From UBA9662 sp002729415 (GTDB taxonomy: Bacteria; Poribacteria; WGA-4E; UBA9662), in NCBI GenBank assembly GCA_002729415.1, contig PBXZ01000071.1, positions 33,187 through 97,186 on the forward strand: 64,000 nt of DNA, in the 5' to 3' direction. Each line of letters begins with the position of its first letter. Position 1 is the stretch's first letter. The notes beneath the pieces are model-generated. The model was not told the DNA's origin, did no database searches, and saw only the letters and a list, made by a program, of their open reading frames with translations. The position numbers and the translations under genes are program-made. Of the stretch, positions 17,459 through 26,254 are shown in pieces.

Positions 17459-18706
17459 TCAAATNTGTCCATTTGCCATGAACTGCGCGTAGATTTTCGT
17501 TGTTAGTATCAAGTCGGAAATACTTACACGTTCATCAATACCATGTGCGTTCTGTCCCCACGGNCCATAGCCAATTCCTGGCATCTTTCCGCCTTCAACG
17601 AAGTAATGTAGATCAGTAAAGCCTGATGTNACGTCAAACTGGGCGGGTTTTTGACGAAGCTGACTAACGGTTTTTCTGAATGACTGAGTGGGAGGAGAAT
17701 CGGAAGAAATAAAACAAGGGGAAATTGATAGGATGGGTCTAAGTTCCGCTTTGAGATCTGGAATAGATTGACACGCTACTTGGATGACAGTACGTAGTTC
17801 TGGCTCAATGTTTTCGATGATTTCGCTTGGCGTAACACGTCGATCAATCGAAAATTTGGCCAAGGAGGGCACGGTGTTAATTTTACCCCCTGATGTTCCT
17901 TCAAAAACACCACCAATGTTGATTGTTGGTGTTAGTTCCCTACCAGCTGGGGTTTTGAATATTAGATCAGGATGATTGAATTTGCTCTTTAGTGATTGGA
18001 GAGCAACGACCAACTCTGACATCTTCTCGAATGCGTTTAGGCCCGTATGTGGACGAGACCCATGTGCAGGTTTCCCAAAAACAAAAACGTCTGCCCATAA
18101 AATGCCATTGTGACCACATCCTATATTCAGTCTTGTCCCACCTTCACAATTAACTACAAAATCAGCATCCACTAGCTGCTTTTTAACAATTTCACCAGCA
18201 CCAAGTTGTCCACCGATTTCTTCGTCACACGTAAATGAGCATTCAATATTGCAGGATGGATTAACCCCGTTTTCTTGNAGTGTTTGGATGGCAAAGAGAG
18301 TTGCCGCAATTGAATCTTTCATGTCGTCCGATCCTCGACCGTATAGCCAATCACCGTCAATCTGTGGGTCGAATGGGTTTTGGCTCCATCCATCGGATGC
18401 AGGGACTACATCAAAATGAGAGTTGAAGTGTANTGTTNTCTCCGCTCCAGTNTTCCATTTTGCGATTAGATTCATCCTTGGNTATTCGCTTGCGTGGGGG
18501 AGATNTATTTGTGCTTCGTCTGTTGGAACGTGATGGATTTCTGTTTCTAGATCGAGTTCTCTACACCANTCTGCGAGCAGGTTCACAATTTCTGCGTAGT
18601 TCGTACCGGGTGGGTTCACAGTTGGAATTCTGATAAGCGNTTGCAAGTATTGGCAAAGATGAGGTCTGTTTCTATCGATGTAATCGTTCAGTTTTNCTAC
18701 TGNCAT
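17459..18706 (-). CDS. M20-family metallopeptidase/deacylase (ArgE/DapE type)
   Basis: The 415-residue protein is a zinc-dependent amidohydrolase of the M20 clan. Ligand motifs are HFDVVPASDGW (His and Asp), YGRGSDDMKDS (bridging Asp) and CDEEIGGQLGAG (the general-base and metal Glu). The dimerisation domain contains GKPAHGSRPHTGLNAFEKM with the conserved histidine. Relatives are acetylornithine deacetylase, succinyl-DAP desuccinylase and carboxypeptidases; the sequence does not choose between them. It lies 3 bases downstream of a small secreted-protein gene and should share its promoter. Confidence 0.85.
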   Translation of the reverse strand: MXVXKLNDYIDRNRPHLCQYLQXLIRIPTVNPPGTNYAEIVNLLAXWCRELDLETEIHHVPTDEAQIXLPHASEXPRMNLIAKWXTGAEXTXHFNSHFDVVPASDGWSQNPFDPQIDGDWLYGRGSDDMKDSIAATLFAIQTXQENGVNPSCNIECSFTCDEEIGGQLGAGEIVKKQLVDADFVVNCEGGTRLNIGCGHNGILWADVFVFGKPAHGSRPHTGLNAFEKMSELVVALQSLKSKFNHPDLIFKTPAGRELTPTINIGGVFEGTSGGKINTVPSLAKFSIDRRVTPSEIIENIEPELRTVIQVACQSIPDLKAELRPILSISPCFISSDSPPTQSFRKTVSQLRQKPAQFDXTSGFTDLHYFVEGGKMPGIGYXPWGQNAHGIDERVSISDLILTTKIYAQFMANGXI

Positions 18707-18709
18707 ATT

Positions 18710-19087
18710 CTATTGGTNTGTGGNGCTAATTGAGAAAACTTCACTAGCAGTTGATCCNTTGGGATTTGAGTCTATTGGTAGAGATGATGAAACACTATCG
18801 GTTTTGAAGGTAAGAGTATTCAATGTAAATGTTTGGCTGGTTATGGATGTGGCGAGATAGATTTTTGCCTTTTGTGGTGATCGGAGTATCCTCCTATTCG
18901 AAGACGGGTTTCCTTTTGGAAGTGGTTTTGATTTAGTGTCAAGATTGAATGGTGTACTGGAGATAGCGGTTCCAAGCGATCCTGAGGAATCAGTTTTTGA
19001 TGGAATTCGCTGGCTTATTGAGATTGATGAACTTAATCCAAAAACAAACAGAATTCCAAAGAAAGCGGAGACAAGGATTCTCCTCAT
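18710..19087 (-). CDS. Small secreted protein of unknown function
   Basis: The 125-residue protein begins MRRILVSAFFGILFVFG, a clear signal peptide to about residue 26. The rest is rich in S, T, P and K with no recognisable domain. The start is well supported: AGGAGG lies seven bases before the ATG, with a good sigma-70 promoter upstream. It is the first gene of a two-gene unit with the M20 peptidase, so it may be a periplasmic partner, but nothing shows a function. Confidence 0.6.
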   Translation of the reverse strand: MRRILVSAFFGILFVFGLSSSISISQRIPSKTDSSGSLGTAISSTPFNLDTKSKPLPKGNPSSNRRILRSPQKAKIYLATSITSQTFTLNTLTFKTDSVSSSLPIDSNPXGSTASEVFSISXTXQ

Positions 19088-19116
19088 AAGTTTTCCTCCT
19101 TAATTGCAGGGAACTG

Positions 19117-19145
19117 AGCATAACAGATGGGATTTCGTCTGTCAA
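19117..19145 (-). promoter_or_regulatory. Sigma-70-type promoter of the secreted protein/M20 unit
   Basis: On the minus strand TTGACA (19140-19145) and TATGCT (19117-19122) are separated by 17 bases. The minus 35 box is perfect and the minus 10 has four of six consensus bases. The start codon at 19087 lies about 30 bases downstream, with AGGAGG between. Confidence 0.7.
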
Positions 19146-19213
19146 TGTCTAAAGTTAAGATGGTTCTGGGTACGATATAATCAGAGCATTTTACCTGTTA
19201 ATGCCAGTTTAAG

Positions 19214-19250
19214 CGAATTAAAAACAATTTCTAAAGTTGCTTTTAATTCG
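19214..19250 (-). repeat. AT-rich inverted repeat at the 3' end of the Tm-1-like gene
   Basis: CGAATTAAAA (19214-19223) and TTTTAATTCG (19241-19250) are perfect 10-base inverted arms around a 17-base loop. The repeat overlaps the stop codon of the gene at 19243-20463. It lacks a GC-rich core or a following U tract on the minus strand, so it is at best a weak terminator or an RNA-stabilising hairpin. Confidence 0.4.
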
Positions 19251-20463
19251 ATACTTGTAGCTTTTTAAGTAAGGTCATGGCAAGCTTTTCCGCGAAGTCC
19301 TCATCGTTAATATGGCTTTCTGTTTCAATAAGATTTACTTTCTGATCGAGATTGGCCTTTAGGTTTGTAGTCCATGTCTGAATGGCTTCTGGGGAATGGA
19401 ATGGCTGGCCGTCTTTGTCGATTGCTGACACCCCCTTACTTGGAATTACAACTGTAGTAGGGGATTTTGCCTTGTTGAGTTTTTTTGCCATGATTTCACC
19501 GAGTNTTGCGTTTTCTTCGANTGTTGTGCGCATTAATGTCACNGTTGGGTTNTGTTGGTANAATGTTCGNTCTTGGAATTTTTCGGGAATGGTGTTTGGC
19601 GCAGCNAAGTTTACCATATCTAATGCGCCTGGAGCGATGACTTGTGGAATACCNACTTCACCNGCGGCCTCAAGCCTATTAGGTCCNGCACTTAGGATTC
19701 CACCTACTANTTCGTCGGCNAATTCTGTCGTTGTAGCATCAAGGACACCNGCAATAAANCCATTACGAATAAGATCTTCCATCGCACGNCCCCCAGNGCC
19801 AGTTGCATGAAAAACTAGTACTTCGTAGCCATTANNTTCAAGGGTTTCACGTGCTTTGGTTACGCAAGGTGTNGTTACNCCAAACATAGTTGCTGCAATC
19901 AGCGGCTTATCGCCTTGATTTGTTACCTGTGGTTCCTTGTTGGTCATTCCNACAATGGCGCTAGCAGCGTTTGTCAGNATCTGACGCGAGATACTGTTGA
20001 TGCCGGCGATGTCNACAACAGAGTAGATCATGGCAATATCTTTGGTTCCAACGTAAGGACTGGTATCCCCAGATGCCAATGTGGAAACCATCACTTTTGG
20101 NGTACCAANNGGCAATGTGCGCATCGCGGTTGTCGCGATCGTTGTTCCTGCTGAGCCGCCAAGTGATATTATGCCGTTTATTTTCTTTTCGTTCCAGAGT
20201 TGCGTGACAATTTGTGCTGCGCCTTTTGCCATGATTGCTACGCTGTTTCCTCGGTCAGCTTCTTGACGTAGTTNGGCTAACGAAGTTCCAGACGCACTAG
20301 CGAGGTCTTCAGCGGATATATCTGGTTTGAGCGATGGTTCACCTAGAATACCTGCGTTGATTGCAAGTGTTGAGACGCCAGCAGATTCAATCTGATTTTT
20401 TAAGAACTGAAATTCTAACCCCTTGGTATCAAAAGTACCAACAAGACATATAGTTTTCCCCAT
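19243..20463 (-). CDS. Tm-1-like ATP-binding domain protein (UPF0261)
   Basis: The 406-residue protein fits the Tm-1-like/UPF0261 family. The N-terminus ICLVGTFDTKGLEFQFL is the family signature. Further conserved segments are GISLGGSAGTTIATTAMR-like, STLASGDTSPYVGTKDIAMI and the central FHATG motif. The family takes its name from the plant Tm-1 resistance protein; bacterial members have no settled function and often sit near sugar or aldolase-type genes. The gene has its own sigma-70 promoter and a GAGG site 11 bases before the ATG. About 35 Ns make the middle unreliable at residue level. Confidence 0.85.
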   Translation of the reverse strand: MGKTICLVGTFDTKGLEFQFLKNQIESAGVSTLAINAGILGEPSLKPDISAEDLASASGTSLAXLRQEADRGNSVAIMAKGAAQIVTQLWNEKKINGIISLGGSAGTTIATTAMRTLXXGXPKVMVSTLASGDTSPYVGTKDIAMIYSVXDIAGINSISRQXLTNAASAIXGMTNKEPQVTNQGDKPLIAATMFXVXTPCVTKARETLEXNGYEVLVFHATGXGXRAMEDLIRNXFIXGVLDATTTEXADEXVGGILSXGPNRLEAXGEXGIPQVIAPGALDMVNXAAPNTIPEKFQXRTXYQXNPXVTLMRTTXEENAXLGEIMAKKLNKAKSPTTVVIPSKGVSAIDKDGQPFHSPEAIQTWTTNLKANLDQKVNLIETESHINDEDFAEKLAMTLLKKLQVSN

Positions 20464-20501
20464 GTGATTATTAACCTCATACGTTCCATTTATTTAATTC
20501 C

Positions 20502-20530
20502 ATTTTAGGATGAGAGCTGGAAATTGTCAA
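20502..20530 (-). promoter_or_regulatory. Sigma-70-type promoter of the Tm-1-like gene
   Basis: On the minus strand TTGACA (20525-20530) is followed after 17 bases by TAAAAT (20502-20507). This is close to the full consensus and points at the start codon at 20463. It lies head to head with the disrupted ferritin-like gene that begins at 20552. Confidence 0.75.
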
Positions 20531-20551
20531 GACCCATCAGGAGGACAAATT

Positions 20552-21088
20552 ATGATTTGAAGCGAGGTTTTTGTATCTGTGAANATATTGAGCTGAGACA
20601 CGCAAAATTATATGCGAATTNATCACTTATATTGGGTGAATTGGATGAGTGTGCTGCTGTGTTTTGGGAAAGCATGAGTACTGAAGAGTNGCAACATTAT
20701 ATTATGGTTGATTTTTGGCCGGTTAATCTGTGAAAAACATATGGNGCTTGATCAAATTGTAGAAGGTCTGCCTAATCTTCATATTGATCAAATCTTTGAA
20801 GTTCTTGTCCTAAATGAAAATAGGATCTGTATGGGGAACTAAACCTTAAAGATGGATTNNAGATTGCTATTGAGTTGGAAGGGACAGAGTCAGATGACCT
20901 TCTATATCNATCTAACTTCNGTTATTAAGCAAGTGGTTTATNAAAAAAACAGTCATATCTGCTAGACCGACTTAAAATAATCGATAAAGGNTATGGTGTC
21001 ACATCATGCTGGTCTTATCGAAGCGACTAAAAAGCTTTCAAGAGATCCGGAACTTGTGCGAAGGGCANATGCTCTTCTGCGTTCTTAA
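20552..21088 (+). pseudogene. Frameshifted ferritin-like/rubrerythrin-like protein
   Basis: AGGAGG at 20538-20543 precedes ATG 20552, but that frame stops after two codons. Adding one T to the TTT run restores a frame with IELRHAKLYAN, ILGELDECAAVFWESMS and QHYIMVDFW, an E..H helix pattern like ferritin-like diiron proteins. The reading then shifts near 20730 (EKHM, LDQIVEGLPNLHIDQIFEVL), again near 20842 (LKDG, IAIELEGTESDDLLY), near 20950 (LLDRLKIIDKGYGV) and near 21003 (HHAGLIEATKKLSRDPELVRRA) to a TAA at 21088. Pieces are collinear, so this is one gene of about 180 codons broken by several single-base shifts. True decay or consensus error in this N-containing stretch cannot be told apart. 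Confidence 0.6.
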
Positions 21089-21128
21089 ATAGTTGCTTAA
21101 TTAGTGAAGATGAGAAACAACCTAAAGC

Positions 21129-21157
21129 TTGTTTTCTTTCCAAATCTGTGCTAGAAT
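21129..21157 (+). promoter_or_regulatory. Probable sigma-70 promoter of the NHL-repeat gene
   Basis: TTGTTT (21129-21134) and TAGAAT (21152-21157) are separated by 17 bases, about 50 bases before the ATG at 21205. The minus 10 is strong and preceded by TGC; the minus 35 matches only at TTG. Confidence 0.5.
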
Positions 21158-21204
21158 CATCAAGNTNGNGAAGTCTGTAAGATGCTATTTTAGGAGATCT
21201 CTGG

Positions 21205-23220
21205 ATGAGGAAGTTGATTGCATTTTTTTCTGCTGTATTACTTTGTTCTGTAGGTTCAATAGCGTTTGGAGTTGGNTTCCTGAAATTTGAGCGTGAGTTC
21301 AGTGGGAAAGGGGCTAGCAGTGGTTTCTTTGGTAAAGANATAAACGTTGCTTTNGATACTAAAGGGAATACNTATGTTGCTGATAGCCAAAATCGCCTTA
21401 TCCAGAAAATTTCTCCAAAAGGTGATTTTTTAGACCAAATTTTGATGGTGGATGATACTACTGCTTTCAAAGAGCCGGGTGATATTACCGTTGATTCTGC
21501 AGGGAATATATATGTTGCTGATACTGCAGCCAACCATATAGCTGAGACCGAAAATCCGAAGATTTATATATTTGCCCCTTGTGTATATAAGTTTGACGCT
21601 CTAGGCGCAAATGTTCATACCTATTTTGTCGGTAATGTCAGTGTTCGTCCCAAGGCAGTGCTGCCAGCTAAATTAATCATTGATGAGGCTGGTAGATCCG
21701 CTTTTGCCATACAATCACCAGGCTATGATCGTCAAATAAAGATAGCTGTTAACGGCGACAGTGAACTGTATATTCTGGATCCAGAAAAAACAAAGGTTCA
21801 TAAATTCGCTGCCGATGGGAAGAAACTAACGTCTTTTAGTAGTTATGGCGCAGGAAACGGTGAAATTGACAAGGGCGCATCGGACATAGGTGTCGATGCA
21901 GAAGGTAACGTTTTTATTGCGGATACTGATAACCACCGCATTGTTAAGTTTAATTCCGAAGGGGAGTTTCTGTTTAATTTCGGCGTTCATGGGCGAGGTG
22001 ACGGCGAATTGACTAAACCAAGTTCTATAGTTGTTTTGAACAACGGAAATATACTGATTAAGGATGCTAGTCAGTTCAAGCGATTTAATAAGAAGTTCAC
22101 AATTAGTGATATATTAGCTGCATCATCCGCAGCTAGTGGATTAGCTGATCCCTTATCTGATTCTACGACGCTAGGTTCTAGCATTTTACCTGATTCATCA
22201 TTCAGTCGAGTATTCAGCAACTTCCCGACCACACAATCTGAGCTCGTTCAGCGGGTTCAGTTACTTGAGGAACTTGAATATCTTCGTCGATATGAAGGGT
22301 ATTACGATGGAGCAGGTAAAGGCGCTGATAAGGATATTGATGCGGACCTGCAAGCTGAAACAGTTAAATCTACATATTGGCATCGAGTGACTTCGCGCAT
22401 TCAGCATTTTGATGCCAATGGTAAATATTTGGGACGATTCTTATATAGTGTTGACAAACAAAATGAACAAGATCGAGATTTGAATTTCTTAGCTTTCGAT
22501 CCATTTGGCAACATTTATCTTCGCGATGGTAGTGACTTCACTATTAAGCAGTACTCAATCAATGGTTTTACTGTCAAAGCCTCGCAAGCCAATGGCTTTT
22601 TAAACACTAATTTTAGTACGTTTAATCAGGAAATGCTGGAGGACTACGAAGATGTTGATAAGGTTCCCGAGTTGCAAAACGAGGTTGGGCAGAGCCGTTT
22701 AAACAATTCGCTTGGGATGGTTTATGATGTTTCTGAGAAATTGAATTTTGCCCTTTTTGAGGATTCTGCCTTCTCCAAAATGCAGGAACGTTACAGCATC
22801 CTTAGTAAGAAAGAAGATAGCTATGAACTCGGTACTCTTTCGTTTGACAGTACCGCACGCGCCTCGGTGACGCTTATCACCAATCCGAATCCATACAGTT
22901 ACAAGGAATTTAACCTTTACGCGGTGAGAATGGATGGTACAACCGATTTATTGAAAGAAGGGGCGTATCCTGAATTAAACAAGCAAAAAGAAACGGATTA
23001 TGGAAATAAGCATTCATATGGGTTCGGATTGAACTGGGACCTTTTGCGTAAAAACAATACTAACATTAATTTTGGTGTTATGTATGCTGAAGATAATCCA
23101 GCCTATAATAGCAGGAACTACGTGCGAGAGTATTTCGATGTGACTGGAGATAAATACCAAGTGTTTGCCAGCCGGAATAAGAAAAAAAGTTTTATGAGTA
23201 GTTTGCTGATTAAATTCTAA
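21205..23220 (+). CDS. Secreted NHL-repeat protein with a possible outer-membrane C-terminus
   Basis: AGGAG at 21192-21196 supports the ATG at 21205. The 671-residue protein has a signal peptide (about 1-22) and an NHL beta-propeller. Repeats include AFDTKGNTYVADSQNRLIQK-like, EPGDITVDSAGNIYVADTAA, IGVDAEGNVFIADTDNHRIV and AFDPFGNIYLRDGSDF. After residue 480 no NHL repeat is visible. The tail has alternating hydrophobic strands (ASVTLITNPNPYSYKEFNLY; HSYGFGLNWDLLRKN; TNINFGVMYAED) and ends in LLIKF with a terminal Phe, as outer-membrane beta barrels often do. The ligand is unknown. Confidence 0.75.
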   Translation: MRKLIAFFSAVLLCSVGSIAFGVXFLKFEREFSGKGASSGFFGKXINVAXDTKGNXYVADSQNRLIQKISPKGDFLDQILMVDDTTAFKEPGDITVDSAGNIYVADTAANHIAETENPKIYIFAPCVYKFDALGANVHTYFVGNVSVRPKAVLPAKLIIDEAGRSAFAIQSPGYDRQIKIAVNGDSELYILDPEKTKVHKFAADGKKLTSFSSYGAGNGEIDKGASDIGVDAEGNVFIADTDNHRIVKFNSEGEFLFNFGVHGRGDGELTKPSSIVVLNNGNILIKDASQFKRFNKKFTISDILAASSAASGLADPLSDSTTLGSSILPDSSFSRVFSNFPTTQSELVQRVQLLEELEYLRRYEGYYDGAGKGADKDIDADLQAETVKSTYWHRVTSRIQHFDANGKYLGRFLYSVDKQNEQDRDLNFLAFDPFGNIYLRDGSDFTIKQYSINGFTVKASQANGFLNTNFSTFNQEMLEDYEDVDKVPELQNEVGQSRLNNSLGMVYDVSEKLNFALFEDSAFSKMQERYSILSKKEDSYELGTLSFDSTARASVTLITNPNPYSYKEFNLYAVRMDGTTDLLKEGAYPELNKQKETDYGNKHSYGFGLNWDLLRKNNTNINFGVMYAEDNPAYNSRNYVREYFDVTGDKYQVFASRNKKKSFMSSLLIKF

Positions 23221-23227
23221 GATTTAG

Positions 23228-24193
23228 CTACTCTTCCAGTAAAGCCTTGGCCAATATTTTATCTGCAACTTCCATTGTCTTGATAGCGTCAGAGAAGTTT
23301 GATTCCGGTTGCTCACCCGATTTTATGCAATCGATAAAGTTTCGGTTCTTTGCTTGAAACCCACCAAAGATAAAGTTTTGATTGCTTCCTGCCACTTCAC
23401 GCGTGTCATATTCAATCCCACTGTAATCTCCATCTGTGTAGAGGTATCCTTTTCCCTCGTGTTCCGCTTCGGCACAGATATTGGGTGCGTGCATTTCTAC
23501 TCTGAAAACACGACGACCACTCGTCCAACTATTTTGGAGAATCCCAACAGTACCATTATCAAAGTGTAGAAGTGCCATAATGAAATTGATATCATGGTAG
23601 AGAACTGATCTAGCAATGCTATCAATTTTTATCACCTCACCTCCACACATCCACCTTAGTGTGTCAATAGCATGAACACCATCGTCCATCATTCGGTCTC
23701 GCATGCCGAAAGTTGGACCATCTGTTTTATAGAAGGTNCAAATGGCATGGGTAATGGGACCACGTTCAAGNCATTTTTCGCGAAGCATCACTACCATTGG
23801 ACAGGATCTGCGCTGGAAACTTACTTGGGTAATACAGTTGTTCTTCTCTGCCAGCTCAGCAAGAGATCTTGCTTGATGTATGGAAAGGCCCATTGGTTTC
23901 TCAATGTATAGATTTAGACCTTGATTAAGGCACCATGTCCAAATGTCATACATGTANTGTGGTTGTCCAATGACGTAAACACCATCTGGTGTAGTATCTT
24001 CGATCATTTTTACATAGTTTTCATACCGGTTCTCAATTTTATATGTGTTAGCNGTTGTGTTTAGACGTTCCTTATTCAGNTCGCAAATGGCTGTAATCTC
24101 CACATCATNAAATGAAGCAAGTGATGGGTANTGGACGCCATTAGCCATACCACCTGCGCCAANCATTGCAATTCNAGTTTTCGATTCANCCAT
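23228..24193 (-). CDS. Gfo/Idh/MocA-family oxidoreductase
   Basis: The 321-residue protein has the N-terminal Rossmann fold (IAMxGAGGMANG, then DVEITAIC) and the family IEKPMGLSIHQARSLAELAE motif with the catalytic Lys of EKP. In the C-terminal domain DDGVHAIDTLRWMCGG has the conserved D..H..D pattern. These enzymes oxidise or reduce sugars and cyclitols with NAD(P). No neighbour names its substrate. It converges with the NHL gene, 7 bases apart. Confidence 0.85.
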   Translation of the reverse strand: MXESKTXIAMXGAGGMANGVXYPSLASFXDVEITAICXLNKERLNTXANTYKIENRYENYVKMIEDTTPDGVYVIGQPXYMYDIWTWCLNQGLNLYIEKPMGLSIHQARSLAELAEKNNCITQVSFQRRSCPMVVMLREKXLERGPITHAIXTFYKTDGPTFGMRDRMMDDGVHAIDTLRWMCGGEVIKIDSIARSVLYHDINFIMALLHFDNGTVGILQNSWTSGRRVFRVEMHAPNICAEAEHEGKGYLYTDGDYSGIEYDTREVAGSNQNFIFGGFQAKNRNFIDCIKSGEQPESNFSDAIKTMEVADKILAKALLEE

Positions 24194-24286
24194 ATTTTAT
24201 CTCCAGTGCNGAACAAAAATTTATNTTATTCTGATTTTGACCGATTAAAGTTACAGCCTTCNGGNCCTTGAANGGATCATCTCTCA

Positions 24287-24326
24287 TGTACGCTTTCGTC
24301 TATCCATNTACGCTTTCGTCTATCCA
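24287..24326. repeat. 20-base tandem duplication at the 3' end of cutA
   Basis: The 20-base unit TGTACGCTTTCGTCTATCCA at 24287-24306 is repeated at 24307-24326 with one N. It encodes the last residues of CutA (WIDESV) on the minus strand, so the reading frame passes through the first copy and stops at the start of the second. It may be a real microduplication or an assembly slip. Confidence 0.75.
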
Positions 24327-24620
24327 TTTAAGATAATCTGAGTTCCCAGAAATGATTGGTACGGCAGTAACTTCNCAGACATCATAGCTATGCATGTTTT
24401 TAACCGTTTGGNTTAGTTGATTTANCAGGCTTGATTTAGTCTTAATTATCATTTTTGCTTCANTATNTTTCTCAACCTTTCCTTGCCAATNGTAAATTGA
24501 AAGGATTTCNGGCANGATGTTTACACACGCTACAAGTTGCTGATNTANTAATACTTCAGCTATTTGTTTCGCTTCTNCTACACTNCCGGTTGTTACAAAG
24601 ACAATTACNTATTCGCTCAT
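24300..24620 (-). CDS. cutA: Divalent-cation tolerance protein CutA
   Basis: The 106-residue product is a small trimeric signal-like protein linked to copper tolerance in E. coli, though its role is debated. Family motifs are VIVFVTT, QQLVACVNI, IYxWQGKVE, EAKMIIKTKSSL, MHSYDV and VTAVPIISGNSDYLKWID. The frame ends ESVxG at the boundary of the 20-base tandem repeat, so the native terminus was probably DESV. Ten or more Ns occur in this short gene. Confidence 0.82.
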   Translation of the reverse strand: MSEXVIVFVTTXSVXEAKQIAEVLXXQQLVACVNIXXEILSIYXWQGKVEKXXEAKMIIKTKSSLXNQLXQTVKNMHSYDVXEVTAVPIISGNSDYLKWIDESVXG

Positions 24621-24750
24621 TGGTTTTTAAAATTAGATTACACAGCNCCAGCTGCCATAGTATTTTTTGGCANGGNTTTCTGCCAATGTGATTTAAAGAA
24701 CCAGCATAATAGCAATTGGGTTGGGATGTGTCAAGGTTTTCATTTTTACA

Positions 24751-24780
24751 TTGACAATTATTTCAATGGTGGTGTATCTT
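24751..24780 (+). promoter_or_regulatory. Sigma-70-type promoter of ffh
   Basis: TTGACA (24751-24756) and TATCTT (24775-24780) are 18 bases apart, ending 53 bases before the ffh ATG. The minus 35 box is perfect. It probably drives ffh-rpsP-trmD-rplS-rnhB. Confidence 0.6.
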
Positions 24781-24833
24781 AAGCGGNGNTTTTNAAAAGT
24801 ATTCTGAAGTTTGAAATCATTAAATTAAAGCTA

Positions 24834-26210
24834 ATGTTTGAGAGTNTAACCGAAAAATTACAGAGCACATTCAAGAAACTGAGTGGCCAAGGCAAACTAA
24901 CTGAAAAGAATGTTTCCGACGCTCTACGTGAAGTTCGTTTTGCCTTGCTTGAAGCNGATGTNAGTTACAAGATCGTTCGNCAGTTTGTAGATGATGTCAA
25001 GGTAAGGTCACTNGGCCANGAAGTTCTTGGCAGCCTAACTCCCGAATTNCAAATTGCGAAAATNATCGGTGACGAACTGACAAGTTTGATGGGGCAGAAG
25101 TCGGAAAANGTTCAGGTCTCGCCAAGTGGNACNACAGTATTGATGATGGTTGGTCTTCAGGGTTCTGGTAAGACTACGGCATCAGCCAAGCTNGCCTTGA
25201 AATTTAAAACGGAAGGACGAAACCCTCTATTAGTTGCAGCNGATATCTACCGNCCAGCGGCGATTGAACAACTTANGATATTGGGTGATCAAATTGGGAT
25301 ACCTGTATTTTCGATGGGAACAGNTGTNTCACCGGTTTCGATTGCTCAGGCNGCGGTTGAGCATGCNTTAAATCATGGTAATACTTTCGTTATTCTTGAC
25401 ACCGCAGGTCGTCTGCATATTNATGAGGAACTGATGGGTGAATTNGAANATATCCAGNGTAGTGTTAATCCAACAGAAACGCTCTTGGTTGTTGANTCNA
25501 TGACGGGACAAGATGCGGTCAATGTTGCAGAGCACTTCAGCAAGGACCTTAATATAACAGGTGTTATCCTGACTAAGCTGGATGGAGATGCTCGNGGNGG
25601 TGCTGCTCTTTCAGTGCGTGCGGCAACTGGCACNCCTATTAAGTTTGTCAGTACTGGTGAAAAAATCGATGGNCATACNTTGGAGGAGTTNTATCCGGAT
25701 AGGATGGCGTCCCGGATTCTCGGGCAAGGAGATTTCAAAACGCTTTTAGATCGAGCTGAATCGATCTTCAGCGAAGAACAAGCTAAAGAGCTCGAAGAGA
25801 AACTNATGAGCAAAAGTGGNTTGGACTTTAATGACATGTTGACCCAATTTGAACAAATAAAGAAAATGGGTTCTTTGGATCAGTTGATTGGTATGGTTCC
25901 TGGTATGTCAAAGGCTTTGCCGAAAGGNGCTCAAATTGACGAAAGCCAGATAAAACATGCAAAATCAATTATCCAGTCTATGACGCNGGGNGAGCGNCGT
26001 AATTACGCGATTCTAGACCGTTCCCGTCGGCAACGAATCGCAAAAGGNAGNGGAACCAGAGTNAGTCAGGTCAACCAATTGGTCAGTCAGCTNAAAATGA
26101 TGAATCAAATGTTTNACCAGCAAACTGCCCATGGANCCCAATTTGGTCTTAGTGNTGGTAAGGGCCNNAAAAATAAACTCGTGCGAAAAAAGAGAANACG
26201 TCGCAGGTAA
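24834..26210 (+). CDS. ffh: Signal recognition particle protein Ffh/SRP54
   Basis: Ffh binds signal sequences on nascent membrane proteins and targets them through FtsY. The 458 residues give the N domain (TEKLQSTFKKLSGQGKLTEKN), the G domain with P-loop GLQGSGKTT near 107, DIYxPAAIEQL, FVILDTAGRLHI and TKLDGDA, and a Met-rich M domain containing MTxxExRNYAILDRSRRQRIA and a basic tail. Length and order are standard. It begins the ffh-rpsP-trmD-rplS run. Confidence 0.95.
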   Translation: MFESXTEKLQSTFKKLSGQGKLTEKNVSDALREVRFALLEXDXSYKIVXQFVDDVKVRSXGXEVLGSLTPEXQIAKXIGDELTSLMGQKSEXVQVSPSXXTVLMMVGLQGSGKTTASAKXALKFKTEGRNPLLVAXDIYXPAAIEQLXILGDQIGIPVFSMGTXXSPVSIAQXAVEHXLNHGNTFVILDTAGRLHIXEELMGEXEXIQXSVNPTETLLVVXXMTGQDAVNVAEHFSKDLNITGVILTKLDGDAXXGAALSVRAATGXPIKFVSTGEKIDXHXLEEXYPDRMASRILGQGDFKTLLDRAESIFSEEQAKELEEKXMSKSXLDFNDMLTQFEQIKKMGSLDQLIGMVPGMSKALPKXAQIDESQIKHAKSIIQSMTXXEXRNYAILDRSRRQRIAKXXGTRXSQVNQLVSQXKMMNQMFXQQTAHGXQFGLSXGKGXKNKLVRKKRXRRR

Positions 26211-26254
26211 TTGTGAATACAAATNAATTGAATAGAAANTTATAGGAGNGACTA

